A stretch of 64,000 nucleotides of DNA from JAFIFT01 sp020051095 (GCF_964199965.1 NZ_CAXMZT010000007.1:1-64000), one strand, 5' to 3'; numbered from the stretch's first letter, positions 7,773 through 16,797 are shown. Notes: a model not told the origin generated them from the sequence alone. Made by a program: numbers and translations.

Positions 7773-8141
7773 CAGACGCTACCTCAGTCATAAGTCTTTG
7801 AAGGGCATACGAACCTCCCAAGGTGTGAGAAGAAAAAGTGTTCAATGCAGCAGTTTAGATAAACTAAAAAACGGAATTGAAAACTTTTTATCACGAAGAA
7901 ACTGGGGATTTTTCGTAAGTTTTGCTCCATAGTTTACCTTAGCTAGAACTGCTGTCAATCCATTGGAAAAATCCTGTTTATACTACTAGAAAAAAGTGTC
8001 CAGCACGGGCGGATAAGAGGTCGCTATTTTGCAGTGATTCATTAGAACATATAATGCTTGAGATGCTTAAGTCCTTTCTACTTTTCATTTTATCGAAGAA
8101 GCGTATAATAGGGACGTTCCCTAGTTAATCTGGAAAATAAC
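7773..8141. other. Divergent intergenic region between eno and the LicD gene
   Basis: AT-rich, 369 bp, with no credible gene. It must hold the promoters of both genes. Toward the LicD gene there is a perfect TATAAT at 8104-8109 with only a weak -35 (CTTTTC, 8081-8086, 17-bp spacing). A second TATAAT lies near 8050. A small palindrome AGTTTA-GA-TAAACT followed by six A's is at 7852-7865. Confidence 0.5.
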
Positions 8142-9026
8142 ATGTTCCAAATAGCAGATGCATCCAATGCAATGCAGGATGGCCGTCTTCGGCAAGCACA
8201 ATTAAAGATGCTATCCATATTGAAAGTCGTCGATCAGATATGCCAAAAACATCATTTGGATTATTGGCTAGAAGGCGGAACTTTGTTAGGTGCTGTGCGT
8301 CACCAGGGATTTATACCATGGGATGATGATCTTGATATTTCGATGACGCGCGATAGCATTAATCAATTCATCGATATCGCCAAGAAAGAATTACCGTCCC
8401 ATTTATTCTTGCAAAGCGCCCATACCGATAAAAACTACTTCAACCTGGCTGCTCCTTATAAAATACGGGATAATAACAGCCGATTTATTGAATTCCATGA
8501 AAACGGCGATCAACCTTTTCATCAGGGCATTTTTATTGATATTTTTGTCTATGATAAATTACCAGTCAAAATCAATGAAATGCGCCAATGGCAGTTACTA
8601 AGCAAAAAACTATTGCGCTTATTACGGCCTAAATACACCTCATTAAACCTTGGGCACAACGCAACACTCTATAACCTTATCAGTCGATGTTTGTCAAAAT
8701 CTTGGCTTGAGCAGCAACTAAATCAGTTATTGGCTAAAAGTGCCCAATTAGAGAGTCCCTGGCTAGGCTATGGCTTTGATTGCGTGAATAATAATCGCGT
8801 TCATTATAATGACATATTCCCCTTAAAACGAATTCAATTCGAAGATAGTCTTTTTCAAGTTGCCAATCGCTATGAAACCATTCTAGAACAATTATATGGT
8901 AACTACATGCAATTGCCTGCTGAAAAAGATCGAAACATGCAACACTGTAAAGAATTAATCATTGACTTAGAAGCATTTCAACAACAACTTGCTAATGCAA
9001 CTTTATCAGAAACAGAGGCCAATTAG
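8142..9026 (+). CDS. LicD-family phosphotransferase
   Basis: A 294-residue protein of the LicD nucleotidyltransferase-fold family, whose founding member puts phosphorylcholine on surface glycans. The signature is clear: GGTLLGAVRHQGFIPWDDDLDI (residues 45-66), with the DDD/DLD acidic metal ligands, followed by the family's FIDIFVYD strand. It starts with no signal peptide and is cytosolic or membrane-peripheral. The next gene begins 2 bp after its stop and encodes a sugar- or choline-phosphate nucleotidyltransferase domain, so the two probably supply and use the same activated group. The transferred group itself cannot be told from sequence. Confidence 0.85.
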   Translation: MFQIADASNAMQDGRLRQAQLKMLSILKVVDQICQKHHLDYWLEGGTLLGAVRHQGFIPWDDDLDISMTRDSINQFIDIAKKELPSHLFLQSAHTDKNYFNLAAPYKIRDNNSRFIEFHENGDQPFHQGIFIDIFVYDKLPVKINEMRQWQLLSKKLLRLLRPKYTSLNLGHNATLYNLISRCLSKSWLEQQLNQLLAKSAQLESPWLGYGFDCVNNNRVHYNDIFPLKRIQFEDSLFQVANRYETILEQLYGNYMQLPAEKDRNMQHCKELIIDLEAFQQQLANATLSETEAN

Positions 9027-9028
9027 AC

Positions 9029-10411
9029 ATGACGACTCGCTTAGTAATTTTCGACTTAGATGGCGTATTAGTTGACTCTCGAGAACACCATTTTATCGCC
9101 TTGAATCGAGCAATCTCAAGCATCGCACCTGGATTTGAAATTAGCACTAAAGACCATTTGCAACAATTTGATGGACTGTCCACCAAAACCAAGCTCGCCA
9201 AACTGAGCCACGAAAAGGGATTAGATAGCAAACTACATCAAGCAATTTGGCAAAAAAAGCAACAGCTTACCTTTGAAGTCATTGAAGAAGTATTGCAAGA
9301 AAACCCTCAAATAAGCGCTTTATTTAAAAAATTAAGAGAGGATGGTCTAAAAATCTACGTCTGCTCCAATTCAATTCGCGAAACCATCAAATTATGTTTG
9401 TTGAAATTGAATTTAATGAAATACGTCGACTATTTCATTTCCAATGAAGATGTTACCTCAGCCAAACCTCATCCAGAAATGTATTGGCAGGCAATGATAA
9501 AAGAACGTGTGCTTCCTAAAGAAACATTAATTGTTGAAGATTCCTATGTCGGTCGAACGGCAGCTATCTCATCGGGAGCGAACTTGTGTGCCGTGAAATC
9601 ACCCGATGAAGTTTCCATTGCGAAAATTTATGAGGCTATGGCTAAACCAATCCAATCCTGCAGCTGGACGGATGATAGCCTGAATGTGCTCATCCCAATG
9701 TCTGGTGCTGGCAGCCGTTTTCTCAATGTTGGCTATACGTTCCCCAAGCCATTAATTAGTATTAATGATAAGCCAATGATCCAATTAGCTGTAGAAAATC
9801 TCAATGTACATGCTAATTTTATTTTTGTTGTACGCCGTGATCACTATGAACAGTATAACCTTGAATCCATGCTGAAGATCATTACCCCTGGCTGCAAAAT
9901 TGTCATCACAGATGGCGTAACGGAAGGGGCTTGCTGCTCAACGTTGCTTGCTGAAAATTATATCGACAATGACAACCCCTTGTTAATTGCCAATTCCGAT
10001 CAGTTTATCGAATGGGAAAGTGGTGCATTTTTCCATGCAATGAATGCACCTGGTGTTGACGGAGGTATCCTCACCTTTGAAAATACCCATCCTAAATGGA
10101 GTTATATCCGTTTAGACGAAAATCGCAATGTGAGTGAATTAAAAGAAAAAGAAGTCATCTCGAACCAAGCCACTGTTGGCATCTACTATTGGACAAAAGG
10201 AAGTGATTATGTCCGCTATGCCAAACAAATGATTGCTAAGAACATTCGTGTCAATAACGAGTTTTACGTTGCACCTGTTTACAACGAGGCAATAGCGGAT
10301 GGAAAAATTATTAAACCTTGGGCAGTCGACAAAATGTGGGGCTTAGGCACACCCGAAGATTTGGATTATTTTTTAGCCAATTATCCCATGAACATGGCTA
10401 AATCTTGCTGA
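9029..10411 (+). CDS. HAD-family phosphatase fused to a nucleotidyltransferase
   Basis: A two-domain protein of 460 residues. Residues 1-205 form a HAD-IA hydrolase: nucleophile DLDGVLVD (9-16), VCSNS (111-115), Lys in SAKPHP (144-149), acidic EDSYVG (170-175). Residues 215-460 form a nucleoside-triphosphate sugar-1-phosphate-type transferase: LIPMSGAGSRF (221-231), a PKPLI lysine (239-243), and a metal-binding NSDQF (322-326). The second half resembles LicC-, RfbA- and mannose-1-phosphate-guanylyltransferase-like enzymes. A phosphatase fused to a nucleotidyltransferase suggests metabolite activation for surface modification with the upstream LicD protein. Substrates are unknown. No downstream gene is tightly coupled. 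Confidence 0.8.
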   Translation: MTTRLVIFDLDGVLVDSREHHFIALNRAISSIAPGFEISTKDHLQQFDGLSTKTKLAKLSHEKGLDSKLHQAIWQKKQQLTFEVIEEVLQENPQISALFKKLREDGLKIYVCSNSIRETIKLCLLKLNLMKYVDYFISNEDVTSAKPHPEMYWQAMIKERVLPKETLIVEDSYVGRTAAISSGANLCAVKSPDEVSIAKIYEAMAKPIQSCSWTDDSLNVLIPMSGAGSRFLNVGYTFPKPLISINDKPMIQLAVENLNVHANFIFVVRRDHYEQYNLESMLKIITPGCKIVITDGVTEGACCSTLLAENYIDNDNPLLIANSDQFIEWESGAFFHAMNAPGVDGGILTFENTHPKWSYIRLDENRNVSELKEKEVISNQATVGIYYWTKGSDYVRYAKQMIAKNIRVNNEFYVAPVYNEAIADGKIIKPWAVDKMWGLGTPEDLDYFLANYPMNMAKSC

Positions 10412-10444
10412 TAATTTCAGGACTTGCTTGTTGAAATTGGCAGA

Positions 10445-10464
10445 ATCGATAGTTTACTATCGAT
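10445..10464. promoter_or_regulatory. Perfect 20-bp palindrome upstream of the MscS gene
   Basis: ATCGATAGT-TT-ACTATCGAT: 9-bp arms separated by two bases, with dyad symmetry typical of a dimeric repressor site. It lies 65 bp before the preferred mscS start and 34 bp after the previous stop. There is no T-run, so a terminator is unlikely. Confidence 0.4.
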
Positions 10465-10528
10465 GCAGTTAGTGCATGGCACATGCCCTAACAAAAACAA
10501 CAACCTACGCTGGACGAGGAATAATACT

Positions 10529-11314
10529 ATGCAGAATTGGGTTTCAATCATACTGATGCAACATCTTGTTTATGCCATTCTACTCATTGTAGCTGGATTT
10601 GTCGTAGCCAAAAAGGCCGCTTATACTATCGAAAAATATTCTAATAAGCATTTTTCTAAACACCACGCCGCCCTAATGAAACGGCTGGTATTTTACATCA
10701 TTGTAATCCTTTTTTTGATCTCTGCGCTACATCATCTCGGTTTTAATTTAACGGTATTACTTGGTGCGGCAGGGGTGTTGTCAGTAGCGGTTGGTTTTGC
10801 TTCCCAAACCGCGGCATCCAATTTAATTAGTGGCATTTTTTTGCTTTTTGAAAGACCTTTCTCTGTTGATGACTATATTGAAATTAAGGGCTTCTCCGGG
10901 ACTGTCGTTGCGATTGATTTACTATCGACAAAAATTAAAACAAACGACAATCGGTTAGTTCGCATTCCCAATGAAACCATGATTAAATCGGAAGTCATTA
11001 ACTATTATGCTTATAAAACAAGACGCATCGATTTAATCGTTGACATCAGTTATGACGATAATATTGATAAAGCGCGATCGCTTCTGCTTGAGATCGCCAA
11101 GCAAGACAATAGCGTTCTTACGGATCCGCCACCCAACGTATGGGTTAATTCGCTAGCCGACTCAGGCATAGAATTAAAATTAATGACCTGGGTAAAAACC
11201 AGTGACTACAGTGCAACTAAGAGTGCTTTGCAAGAAGCCATTAAAGTGCAATTTGATAAGCATAAGATTGATATTCCATTTCCCCAAATTACCATTCATC
11301 AAGCAGAGGCATAA
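10529..11314 (+). CDS. mscS: Small-conductance mechanosensitive channel, MscS family
   Basis: Inner-membrane channel that opens under osmotic down-shock. At 261 residues it is the small MscS type: two N-terminal helices, the pore-lining TM3 with the Gly/Ala pattern LGAAGVLSVAVGFASQTAASN, then the FERPFSVDDYIEI beta domain and the C-terminal alpha/beta cage. An upstream TTG at 10424 would add 35 unrelated residues. I chose ATG 10529 because GAGGA lies nine bases upstream and MscS homologues start with a membrane helix. Its stop overlaps the next start (TAATG). Confidence 0.9.
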   Translation: MQNWVSIILMQHLVYAILLIVAGFVVAKKAAYTIEKYSNKHFSKHHAALMKRLVFYIIVILFLISALHHLGFNLTVLLGAAGVLSVAVGFASQTAASNLISGIFLLFERPFSVDDYIEIKGFSGTVVAIDLLSTKIKTNDNRLVRIPNETMIKSEVINYYAYKTRRIDLIVDISYDDNIDKARSLLLEIAKQDNSVLTDPPPNVWVNSLADSGIELKLMTWVKTSDYSATKSALQEAIKVQFDKHKIDIPFPQITIHQAEA

Positions 11315-12270
11315 TGGATCCAATCACGCAAGGTTGTTTAGGCTCAGCCTGCGCGCAAGCAATCCTTCACAAACAACCTGCACGAGTGGTGTGGATTTCA
11401 AGTGCTATTGCTGCCATGGCACCTGATTTAGATATTTTCATACGCTCACGGAATGAACCATTATTATCGTTACTTTATCATCGTCATTTTACCCACTCAA
11501 TATTCTTTATTCCCATCGGTGCTATCCTTGTCACCCTCTTCCTCTGTTCCTTTATTCGCCTTTTCAGAGCACATTGGTCTCTCACCTTTTTAGCCTCTTT
11601 GATTGGCATAGCAACGCATGGATTATTGGATGCCTGCACCAGTTATGGGACTGTGTTGTATTGGCCTTTTTCTTTAACCCGCGTGAGTTGGGACATCGTT
11701 TCAATAATAGACCCCATTGTTACCTTCCCATTAGCCATTGGAACAGCACTTAGCGTTATATTCTTTAAACGACATTATGTCTTGATTGCTATTTTTTGGG
11801 TCGGTATCTTTTTGAGTTTTAACACCTACCAACACCACCAAGCTATCCAATTAGCCAGTCAATATTTTCAACAATATGGAAATATCAGTAGGATACGAGC
11901 CATTCCAGAGATGGCCAGCTCAACAAAATGGCGAGTTGTCACCTTAATGAATGATACGATTTATACAGCGATAGCGTATGTTCCAATTTGGGGTGCCAAT
12001 CAATTCAAATTGACTGGGAAGTACCCTCAATTTCAACAAAGCGAACTTCCTAATTTTGTGATTAAATCACCAACGCTCATGCATGATTTCCGAATCTTCG
12101 CGTGGTTTACCGATGGGTGGTTAATACGCGTGCCTTCTGAAGGCTTGATTATCGCAGATGCGCGTTATATCTTCTATCAACCGCCTATTGCCCTGTGGGG
12201 AATTGGCCTAAATGAAAAGAAATTGCATGTAATAAAACACCGTTTTATCAAATTGGAAAACAAAAAATGA
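11314..12270 (+). CDS. YdjM-like membrane-bound metal-dependent hydrolase
   Basis: A 318-residue inner-membrane protein of the YdjM/YfhO-like family (DUF457). The N-terminus has MDPITQGCLGSA, MAPDLDI and HRHFTHSIFF, i.e. the conserved His/Asp residues proposed as metal ligands; HGLLDACTSYGT follows. Four or more hydrophobic segments span about 70-190, then a soluble C-terminal domain. The biochemical substrate of this family is not established. It overlaps mscS by one base and the CinA-like gene by four (ATGA), so the three form one transcription unit. Confidence 0.8.
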   Translation: MDPITQGCLGSACAQAILHKQPARVVWISSAIAAMAPDLDIFIRSRNEPLLSLLYHRHFTHSIFFIPIGAILVTLFLCSFIRLFRAHWSLTFLASLIGIATHGLLDACTSYGTVLYWPFSLTRVSWDIVSIIDPIVTFPLAIGTALSVIFFKRHYVLIAIFWVGIFLSFNTYQHHQAIQLASQYFQQYGNISRIRAIPEMASSTKWRVVTLMNDTIYTAIAYVPIWGANQFKLTGKYPQFQQSELPNFVIKSPTLMHDFRIFAWFTDGWLIRVPSEGLIIADARYIFYQPPIALWGIGLNEKKLHVIKHRFIKLENKK

Positions 12271-13373
12271 CAACTGCATTCTTAGCCACCGGTGATGAAA
12301 TTGTCCATGGGGATACCTTAAATAGTAATAGTCAAACTATCTCTCAAGCGTTATCGTCTGAAGGTATTCCTCTTGGTTTTCACCTAGCTTGCAGCGACAA
12401 AGAAAAAGATTTACTTGCTGCCCTAGAATTCCTTGGACAACATCACAATATCATTATTACCTCAGGCGGCTTAGGTCCAACCAGTGACGACCGAACTCGC
12501 TTTGCTGTCGCCCGTTATTTACATTGCGATTTAGTTGAACACCCAAATGCCGTTGCACATATCGAAGCCTTGTTAAAACAATCGAATTTAAACTTAAAAG
12601 AGGAAAACGCCCAACAAGCGATGTTTCCCAAAGAAGCCATATTACTGGATAACCCGAATGGCACGGCCATGGGTTGTATTATCCCGTCGATTAATCATTT
12701 GCCAACGATTATTTGCCTTCCGGGACCACCCCGAGAATGCATGCCCATGATGATTGAACAAGTTCTTCCTTACCTAACGAATCAAGCTAAGTCTGTTAAA
12801 GTTATCAAACGATGGATGATCTATGGCCAACCCGAAAGCCGGATTGCCCATATCCTTGATGAGAGTTTACGCGATTTTGATTGTGTCACAGGCTACCGAA
12901 TGGACACACCTTACGTCGAATTTAAAGTAAAAATGAAGCCAGAAGATGAAAAGATGATTGTCGACATCGTTAAACCCATCATCCAACCATTTTTGCTCAG
13001 TGACGATACCGAAAAAGCATCTGACAAACTTCGTTCGCAAATAAGCCGGTTACCCTCTCCGATTACCATCCTTGATGAAGTGACAGGTGGGTTGCTGCAA
13101 AATTTAGTGCAAACCCCAGAGACTATCGACAAAGTCCACTTTCTTCCCAATCATGAAGCAATGATCGTCTTTCACTTAAAAGGATTTGATGAGTACTGGC
13201 ACCCAAAATCCCCCCATTCTGAGACCACAAACTGTGTTATTGATTATCAAAGTCATGAACACCAGGGTAGTGAGAGCCATTCGCTCCCCCTGCGTAGAAA
13301 AGCCTATGCGCCGCTATATGTCACGGAGTGGCTCAGTTTCCGCTTGCTTCATCTCATCAATCAACTGCATTAA
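12267..13373 (+). CDS. CinA-like protein (MoaB/MogA-type domain only)
   Basis: A 368-residue protein whose N-terminal 170 residues are the molybdopterin-binding-like COG1058 domain of CinA: FLATGDEIVHGDTLNSNS and TSGGLGPTSDDRTRFAVA. The middle part (KRWMIYGQPESRIAHIL) matches the KH-like segment of CinA. The C-terminal PncC nicotinamide-nucleotide deamidase domain is not recognisable; the last 100 residues look different. Complete CinA is about 415 residues and cleaves ADP-ribose or deamidates NMN. This version may retain only the pyrophosphatase half. Its 3' end overlaps the convergent obg by 60 bp. Confidence 0.75.
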   Translation: MTTAFLATGDEIVHGDTLNSNSQTISQALSSEGIPLGFHLACSDKEKDLLAALEFLGQHHNIIITSGGLGPTSDDRTRFAVARYLHCDLVEHPNAVAHIEALLKQSNLNLKEENAQQAMFPKEAILLDNPNGTAMGCIIPSINHLPTIICLPGPPRECMPMMIEQVLPYLTNQAKSVKVIKRWMIYGQPESRIAHILDESLRDFDCVTGYRMDTPYVEFKVKMKPEDEKMIVDIVKPIIQPFLLSDDTEKASDKLRSQISRLPSPITILDEVTGGLLQNLVQTPETIDKVHFLPNHEAMIVFHLKGFDEYWHPKSPHSETTNCVIDYQSHEHQGSESHSLPLRRKAYAPLYVTEWLSFRLLHLINQLH

Positions 13374-14357
13374 GTGATAACTGAGCTTTTCCGTCCCAAA
13401 TTTAGTAAGGGCTGAAATGGCGAATACGGGACCTTGCCAATTCAGTGCTTTGACGATGTCATCAATCTTCTGCTGCCTAGCTTGTTCATCTTCGATGAGA
13501 TCAACCTTGTTAAGCACTAAGATGCATGGCTTATCAGTTAAGGATTTATCGTAGTTTGTGAGCTCGTTGGTAATTTCATTGGCATTTTTGATGGGATCGG
13601 AACCATCAATTGGATTAATATCAATGACGTGTAGTAACACGGATGTTCGCGAGAGATGTTTTAAAAAGCGGTGGCCTAAACCCGCGCCTTCAGATGCCCC
13701 TTCGATAAGGCCTGGAATATCCGCCATCACAAAGCTTTTATAATTTGAAACACGGACAACGCCCAAGTTCGGATATAAGGTCGTAAATGGGTAATCAGCT
13801 ACTTTGGGTTTGGCTGCTGAAACAGCTCGAATTAGGGTTGACTTGCCGGCATTAGGTAACCCCAATAATCCAACATCTGCCAGTACTCGAAGTTCAAGTT
13901 TTAAATGACGCCGGTCACCTTGCGAACCAGGGGTTGTTTGTCTAGGGGCACGGTTTACGCTGCTCTTAAAGCGGGTATTCCCGAGTCCATGAAAGCCACC
14001 TTGGGCAACTAACAGCATTTTATCAGCCTCATTGACATCGCCTATCATCTCACCCGAATCAACATCATAAACTATCGTTCCAACGGGGACATCAATGATT
14101 AGGTCGTCGCCTTTTTTTCCAGTACAGTTACTGCCCATCCCATGCTGACCATTGTCAGCCTGATATTGACGCTGATAACGAAAGTCCACGAGTGTATTGA
14201 TATTGGCATTGCCGCGCAAAAAGACAGACCCACCATCACCCCCGTCACCCCCATCAGGCCCCCCTTTAGGGACAAATTTTTCGCGACGAAAACTAAGGCA
14301 GCCGTTACCGCCATTACCCGCATTGACTTTAATTAGTGCTTCATCGACAAATTTCAT
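13314..14357 (-). CDS. obg: Obg/CgtA GTPase
   Basis: Essential GTPase in 50S ribosome maturation and stress response. Residues 1-160 form the glycine-rich Obg fold (KVNAGNGGNGCLSFRREKF, GGPDGGDGGDGGSVFLRG). The G domain follows: G1 GLPNAGKST, G3 DIPGLIEGA, G4 NKVD, G5 SALTK. At 347 residues it lacks the extended C-terminal tail of E. coli CgtA (390), as is common elsewhere. It sits downstream of rplU-rpmA, the classic arrangement. The last 60 bp overlap the convergent CinA-like gene. Confidence 0.95.
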   Translation of the reverse strand: MKFVDEALIKVNAGNGGNGCLSFRREKFVPKGGPDGGDGGDGGSVFLRGNANINTLVDFRYQRQYQADNGQHGMGSNCTGKKGDDLIIDVPVGTIVYDVDSGEMIGDVNEADKMLLVAQGGFHGLGNTRFKSSVNRAPRQTTPGSQGDRRHLKLELRVLADVGLLGLPNAGKSTLIRAVSAAKPKVADYPFTTLYPNLGVVRVSNYKSFVMADIPGLIEGASEGAGLGHRFLKHLSRTSVLLHVIDINPIDGSDPIKNANEITNELTNYDKSLTDKPCILVLNKVDLIEDEQARQQKIDDIVKALNWQGPVFAISALTKFGTEKLSYHLMQLIDEMKQAETEPLRDI

Positions 14358-14462
14358 AGTGATTAAACAAGATTAGGTTAGGTCGGAAATAGAGACAGTC
14401 GGTTGTTTCATATGACAATTGCAAGATCCAATAACACGTAAAACAACCCACATAAACAACAA

Positions 14463-14499
14463 ATCACCCGTCTTTGAATTATCCTATCAAACGGGTGAT
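14463..14499 (-). terminator. Inverted repeat between rpmA and obg
   Basis: Perfect 9-bp arms ATCACCCGT and ACGGGTGAT with a 19-nt loop. On the minus strand it is followed by TTTGTTGTTT. It may attenuate transcription between the ribosomal protein genes and obg. Confidence 0.45.
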
Positions 14500-14526
14500 C
14501 CGTATCGCTAAACTAAAGTGTGGTGA

Positions 14527-14796
14527 TTAATGCGCAGTTTCTTCGGCTTGTATCTCAACGTATTTACGCTTTGGATAGCCCTTTTCGACAAACTTTACTT
14601 TGCCAGAAACTAACGCATATAACGTGAAATCCCGGCCACAGCCAACACCTGAACCAGCATGAAACTTAGTGCCACGCTGTCTTACTAAAATCTCACCGGC
14701 CGAAACCAATTGATCACCATAACGCTTCACACCCAGATACTTAGGATTGGAATCGCGTCCATTACGGGTACTACCACCCGCTTTTTTGTGTGCCAT
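14527..14796 (-). CDS. rpmA: 50S ribosomal protein L27
   Basis: An 89-residue ribosomal protein at the peptidyl-transferase side of the large subunit. The N-terminus MAHKKAGGSTRNGRDSNPKY and the core GQRGTKFHAG-type segment (RQRGTKFHAGSGVGCGRD) are diagnostic. It has the gammaproteobacterial form with no cleavable N-terminal extension. It starts 12 bp after the rplU stop. Confidence 0.98.
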   Translation of the reverse strand: MAHKKAGGSTRNGRDSNPKYLGVKRYGDQLVSAGEILVRQRGTKFHAGSGVGCGRDFTLYALVSGKVKFVEKGYPKRKYVEIQAEETAH

Positions 14797-14808
14797 GGGT
14801 ATCCCCTC

Positions 14809-15120
14809 TTATTCGTTAATAGCTGTAATCTTAACTTGTGTATAATTTTGTCGATGGCCCATTTGTTTCATATGGTGCTTACGACGACGAAATTTGATGA
14901 TCTTTACTTTCTTATGACGGCCATGATCAACGACTTCTGCTTTCACACGGGCTTTTTCTAAAATAGGCTGGCCACACGATACTTTGTCGCCTTTCACTAC
15001 CATCAAAACCTGATCAAAAGTCACTTCTTTACCCACTTCAGCAGGCAACGTTTCCACTTTAAGCAAATCCCCTTCTTTCACTCGGTATTGCTTGCCGCCT
15101 GTTTTAATGACCGCATACAT
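14809..15120 (-). CDS. rplU: 50S ribosomal protein L21
   Basis: A 103-residue ribosomal protein beginning MYAVIKTGGKQYRV, the family start. Upstream in-frame ATGs exist at 15126 and 15153. I use 15120 because the GGAG Shine-Dalgarno is then eight bases away and the length matches E. coli L21 (103). It heads the rplU-rpmA-obg unit. A good sigma-70-like promoter lies upstream at 15172-15200. Confidence 0.97.
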   Translation of the reverse strand: MYAVIKTGGKQYRVKEGDLLKVETLPAEVGKEVTFDQVLMVVKGDKVSCGQPILEKARVKAEVVDHGRHKKVKIIKFRRRKHHMKQMGHRQNYTQVKITAINE

Positions 15121-15171
15121 ATTCATTTCTCCAACTGACATAACGTCATACAAAGTTCAACAAAGGTGCAT

Positions 15172-15200
15172 ATTCTATGAAATTTATCGCAAGACTTCAA
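15172..15200 (-). promoter_or_regulatory. Sigma-70-type promoter for rplU-rpmA
   Basis: On the minus strand, TTGAAG (plus-strand 15195-15200) and TAGAAT (15172-15177) are separated by exactly 17 bp. The predicted start of transcription is about 45 bases before the rplU ATG. A TATACT hexamer for the divergent rplY lies beside it at 15219-15224. Confidence 0.6.
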
Positions 15201-15384
15201 GTTCAATTTAAATTATTGTATACTTAAGCGCTTTTTCACTTATGTGAAGTACTCGTTAGCATGACTAAACGATAGGTTAACACGCTATTTTGCGGGATTC
15301 ATAGCCTTTCGAGAACATGATAACATTTTATAAACTTGTTGTTTGTTTGGTCGCGAACAAACACCCATTGTGGGAGATGTATCA

Positions 15385-16083
15385 ATGTCTGTAATTCAAC
15401 TTGAAGCAGAAGCTCGAGAAGACATGGGGAAAGGTGCGAGCCGCCGCCTACGTCGAATAGAAGGAAAAGTACCTGCTATTGTCTATGGTGGTAGTAAAGA
15501 GCCAATATCCATTACGTTAAAACATAATAAACTCGTCAAGGCACTTGAAAATGAAGCCATCTACTCGAGCGTGATTGATTTGGCATTAGGTAAAAAGAAA
15601 GAGCATGTGATTATCAAATCCATGCAACGCCATCCATATAGACCCATTATTATGCATGTTGACTTCCAACGCGTAACTGGATCGGATGTCATTGTTAAGC
15701 AAATTCCAATTCACTATACGAATGAAGAACAATGTAAGGGCGTTAAAGCAGGTGGTGTCTTATTCCACACCATGACCCAATTAGAAATTCGCTGCAAGGT
15801 TAAAGATCTGCCTGAGTTTATCGAAATTGACGTCGCTAATTTGGAAAAAGATCATGTCCTCCACTTGTCCGACATTAAATTGCCGAAAGGGGTAGAGCTG
15901 GCGGTGGAAATTGGCGAAGATGGATCGCATAACTTACCTGTTGTTTCTGTTCACCAGCCTCATATGGCAGAAGTTGAAACGGAAGCACCTGAAACAGCCG
16001 CAGATGAAGTACCTGCTAAAGAAATGAAAGGTGAACAAGCCAAATCAGATGAAGGTGAAAAGGAAGAAAAAGGCGAGGAATAA
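15385..16083 (+). CDS. rplY: 50S ribosomal protein L25/general stress protein Ctc
   Basis: Binds 5S rRNA. At 232 residues this is the long Ctc/TL5 type: the L25 domain (residues 1-95, MSVIQLEAEAREDMGKGASRRLRR...), a C-terminal beta domain to about 185, then a very acidic tail (EEKEEKGEE). Short L25 in E. coli is 94 residues. I start at 15385: GGGAG lies eight bases upstream and the family begins there, whereas an upstream in-frame ATG at 15343 would add 14 unrelated residues. A strong terminator follows. Confidence 0.95.
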   Translation: MSVIQLEAEAREDMGKGASRRLRRIEGKVPAIVYGGSKEPISITLKHNKLVKALENEAIYSSVIDLALGKKKEHVIIKSMQRHPYRPIIMHVDFQRVTGSDVIVKQIPIHYTNEEQCKGVKAGGVLFHTMTQLEIRCKVKDLPEFIEIDVANLEKDHVLHLSDIKLPKGVELAVEIGEDGSHNLPVVSVHQPHMAEVETEAPETAADEVPAKEMKGEQAKSDEGEKEEKGEE

Positions 16084-16133
16084 ACTCGATGTAAGAACCT
16101 CACGAAGCTCTTTGGGGCTTGTGCTTTCATGTT

Positions 16134-16160
16134 GGTCGGGTCTAGGCCCGACCTTTTTTT
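16134..16160 (+). terminator. Intrinsic terminator of rplY
   Basis: GGTCGGG (16134-16140) pairs with CCCGACC (16147-16153) over a 6-nt loop, followed by seven T's. Textbook rho-independent form. Confidence 0.9.
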
Positions 16161-16218
16161 AGCGATTAATGAAAATTTCACACCAGACCACGCCCTAGGG
16201 TCATAATTTCTAAATACT

Positions 16219-16797
16219 ATGAATAACGTCACCATCAGACTCATTATTGGATTACGTAATCCTGGACCAGCCTACGAACAGACAAGGCATAACGCTGGCG
16301 CCTGGTTTGTGGAAAGAGTACAAAAGCAATTTGGTCATGGGTTTGTTGTTGATAAGAAACACCAAACTCAAATGAGTGAGTGTCGCATTGACGGGCAAAC
16401 GTTTATTGCTATGATGCCTACAGGTTTCATGAACCATAGTGGCCGTTCGACCCTATCCGTTGCCCAGTACTATAAAATAGCACCTCAAGAAATATTAGTT
16501 GCCCATGATGAACTCGATTTAGATCCGGGTCGAGTTAAGCTTAAAACCGGTGGAGGACATGGTGGACACAATGGCTTGAGGGATATCATCAGCCAACTAG
16601 GCAGTGCAGATTTTCATCGACTGCGAATTGGCATTGGTCATCCAGGCCATAAAGATATGGTGACACCTTATGTATTAAGCCAACCTTCATCAACCGATAA
16701 AAGGTTGATTTATGACGCGCTTGAAAGAAGTATTCCTGCGATGTCCCTGATTATCAAAGGGGATATGGCTAAAGCAATGACCATGATTAATAGTTAG
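16219..16797 (+). CDS. pth: Peptidyl-tRNA hydrolase
   Basis: Releases peptides from prematurely dropped peptidyl-tRNA. The 192-residue length and motifs are standard: LIIGLRNPGPAYEQTRHNAG with the catalytic His at residue 24, FMNHSG, and the HDELDLDPGRVKLKTGGGHGGHNGLRDI block. It lies between rplY and ychF as in many gammaproteobacteria. No strong ribosome-binding site precedes ATG 16219. Confidence 0.97.
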   Translation: MNNVTIRLIIGLRNPGPAYEQTRHNAGAWFVERVQKQFGHGFVVDKKHQTQMSECRIDGQTFIAMMPTGFMNHSGRSTLSVAQYYKIAPQEILVAHDELDLDPGRVKLKTGGGHGGHNGLRDIISQLGSADFHRLRIGIGHPGHKDMVTPYVLSQPSSTDKRLIYDALERSIPAMSLIIKGDMAKAMTMINS

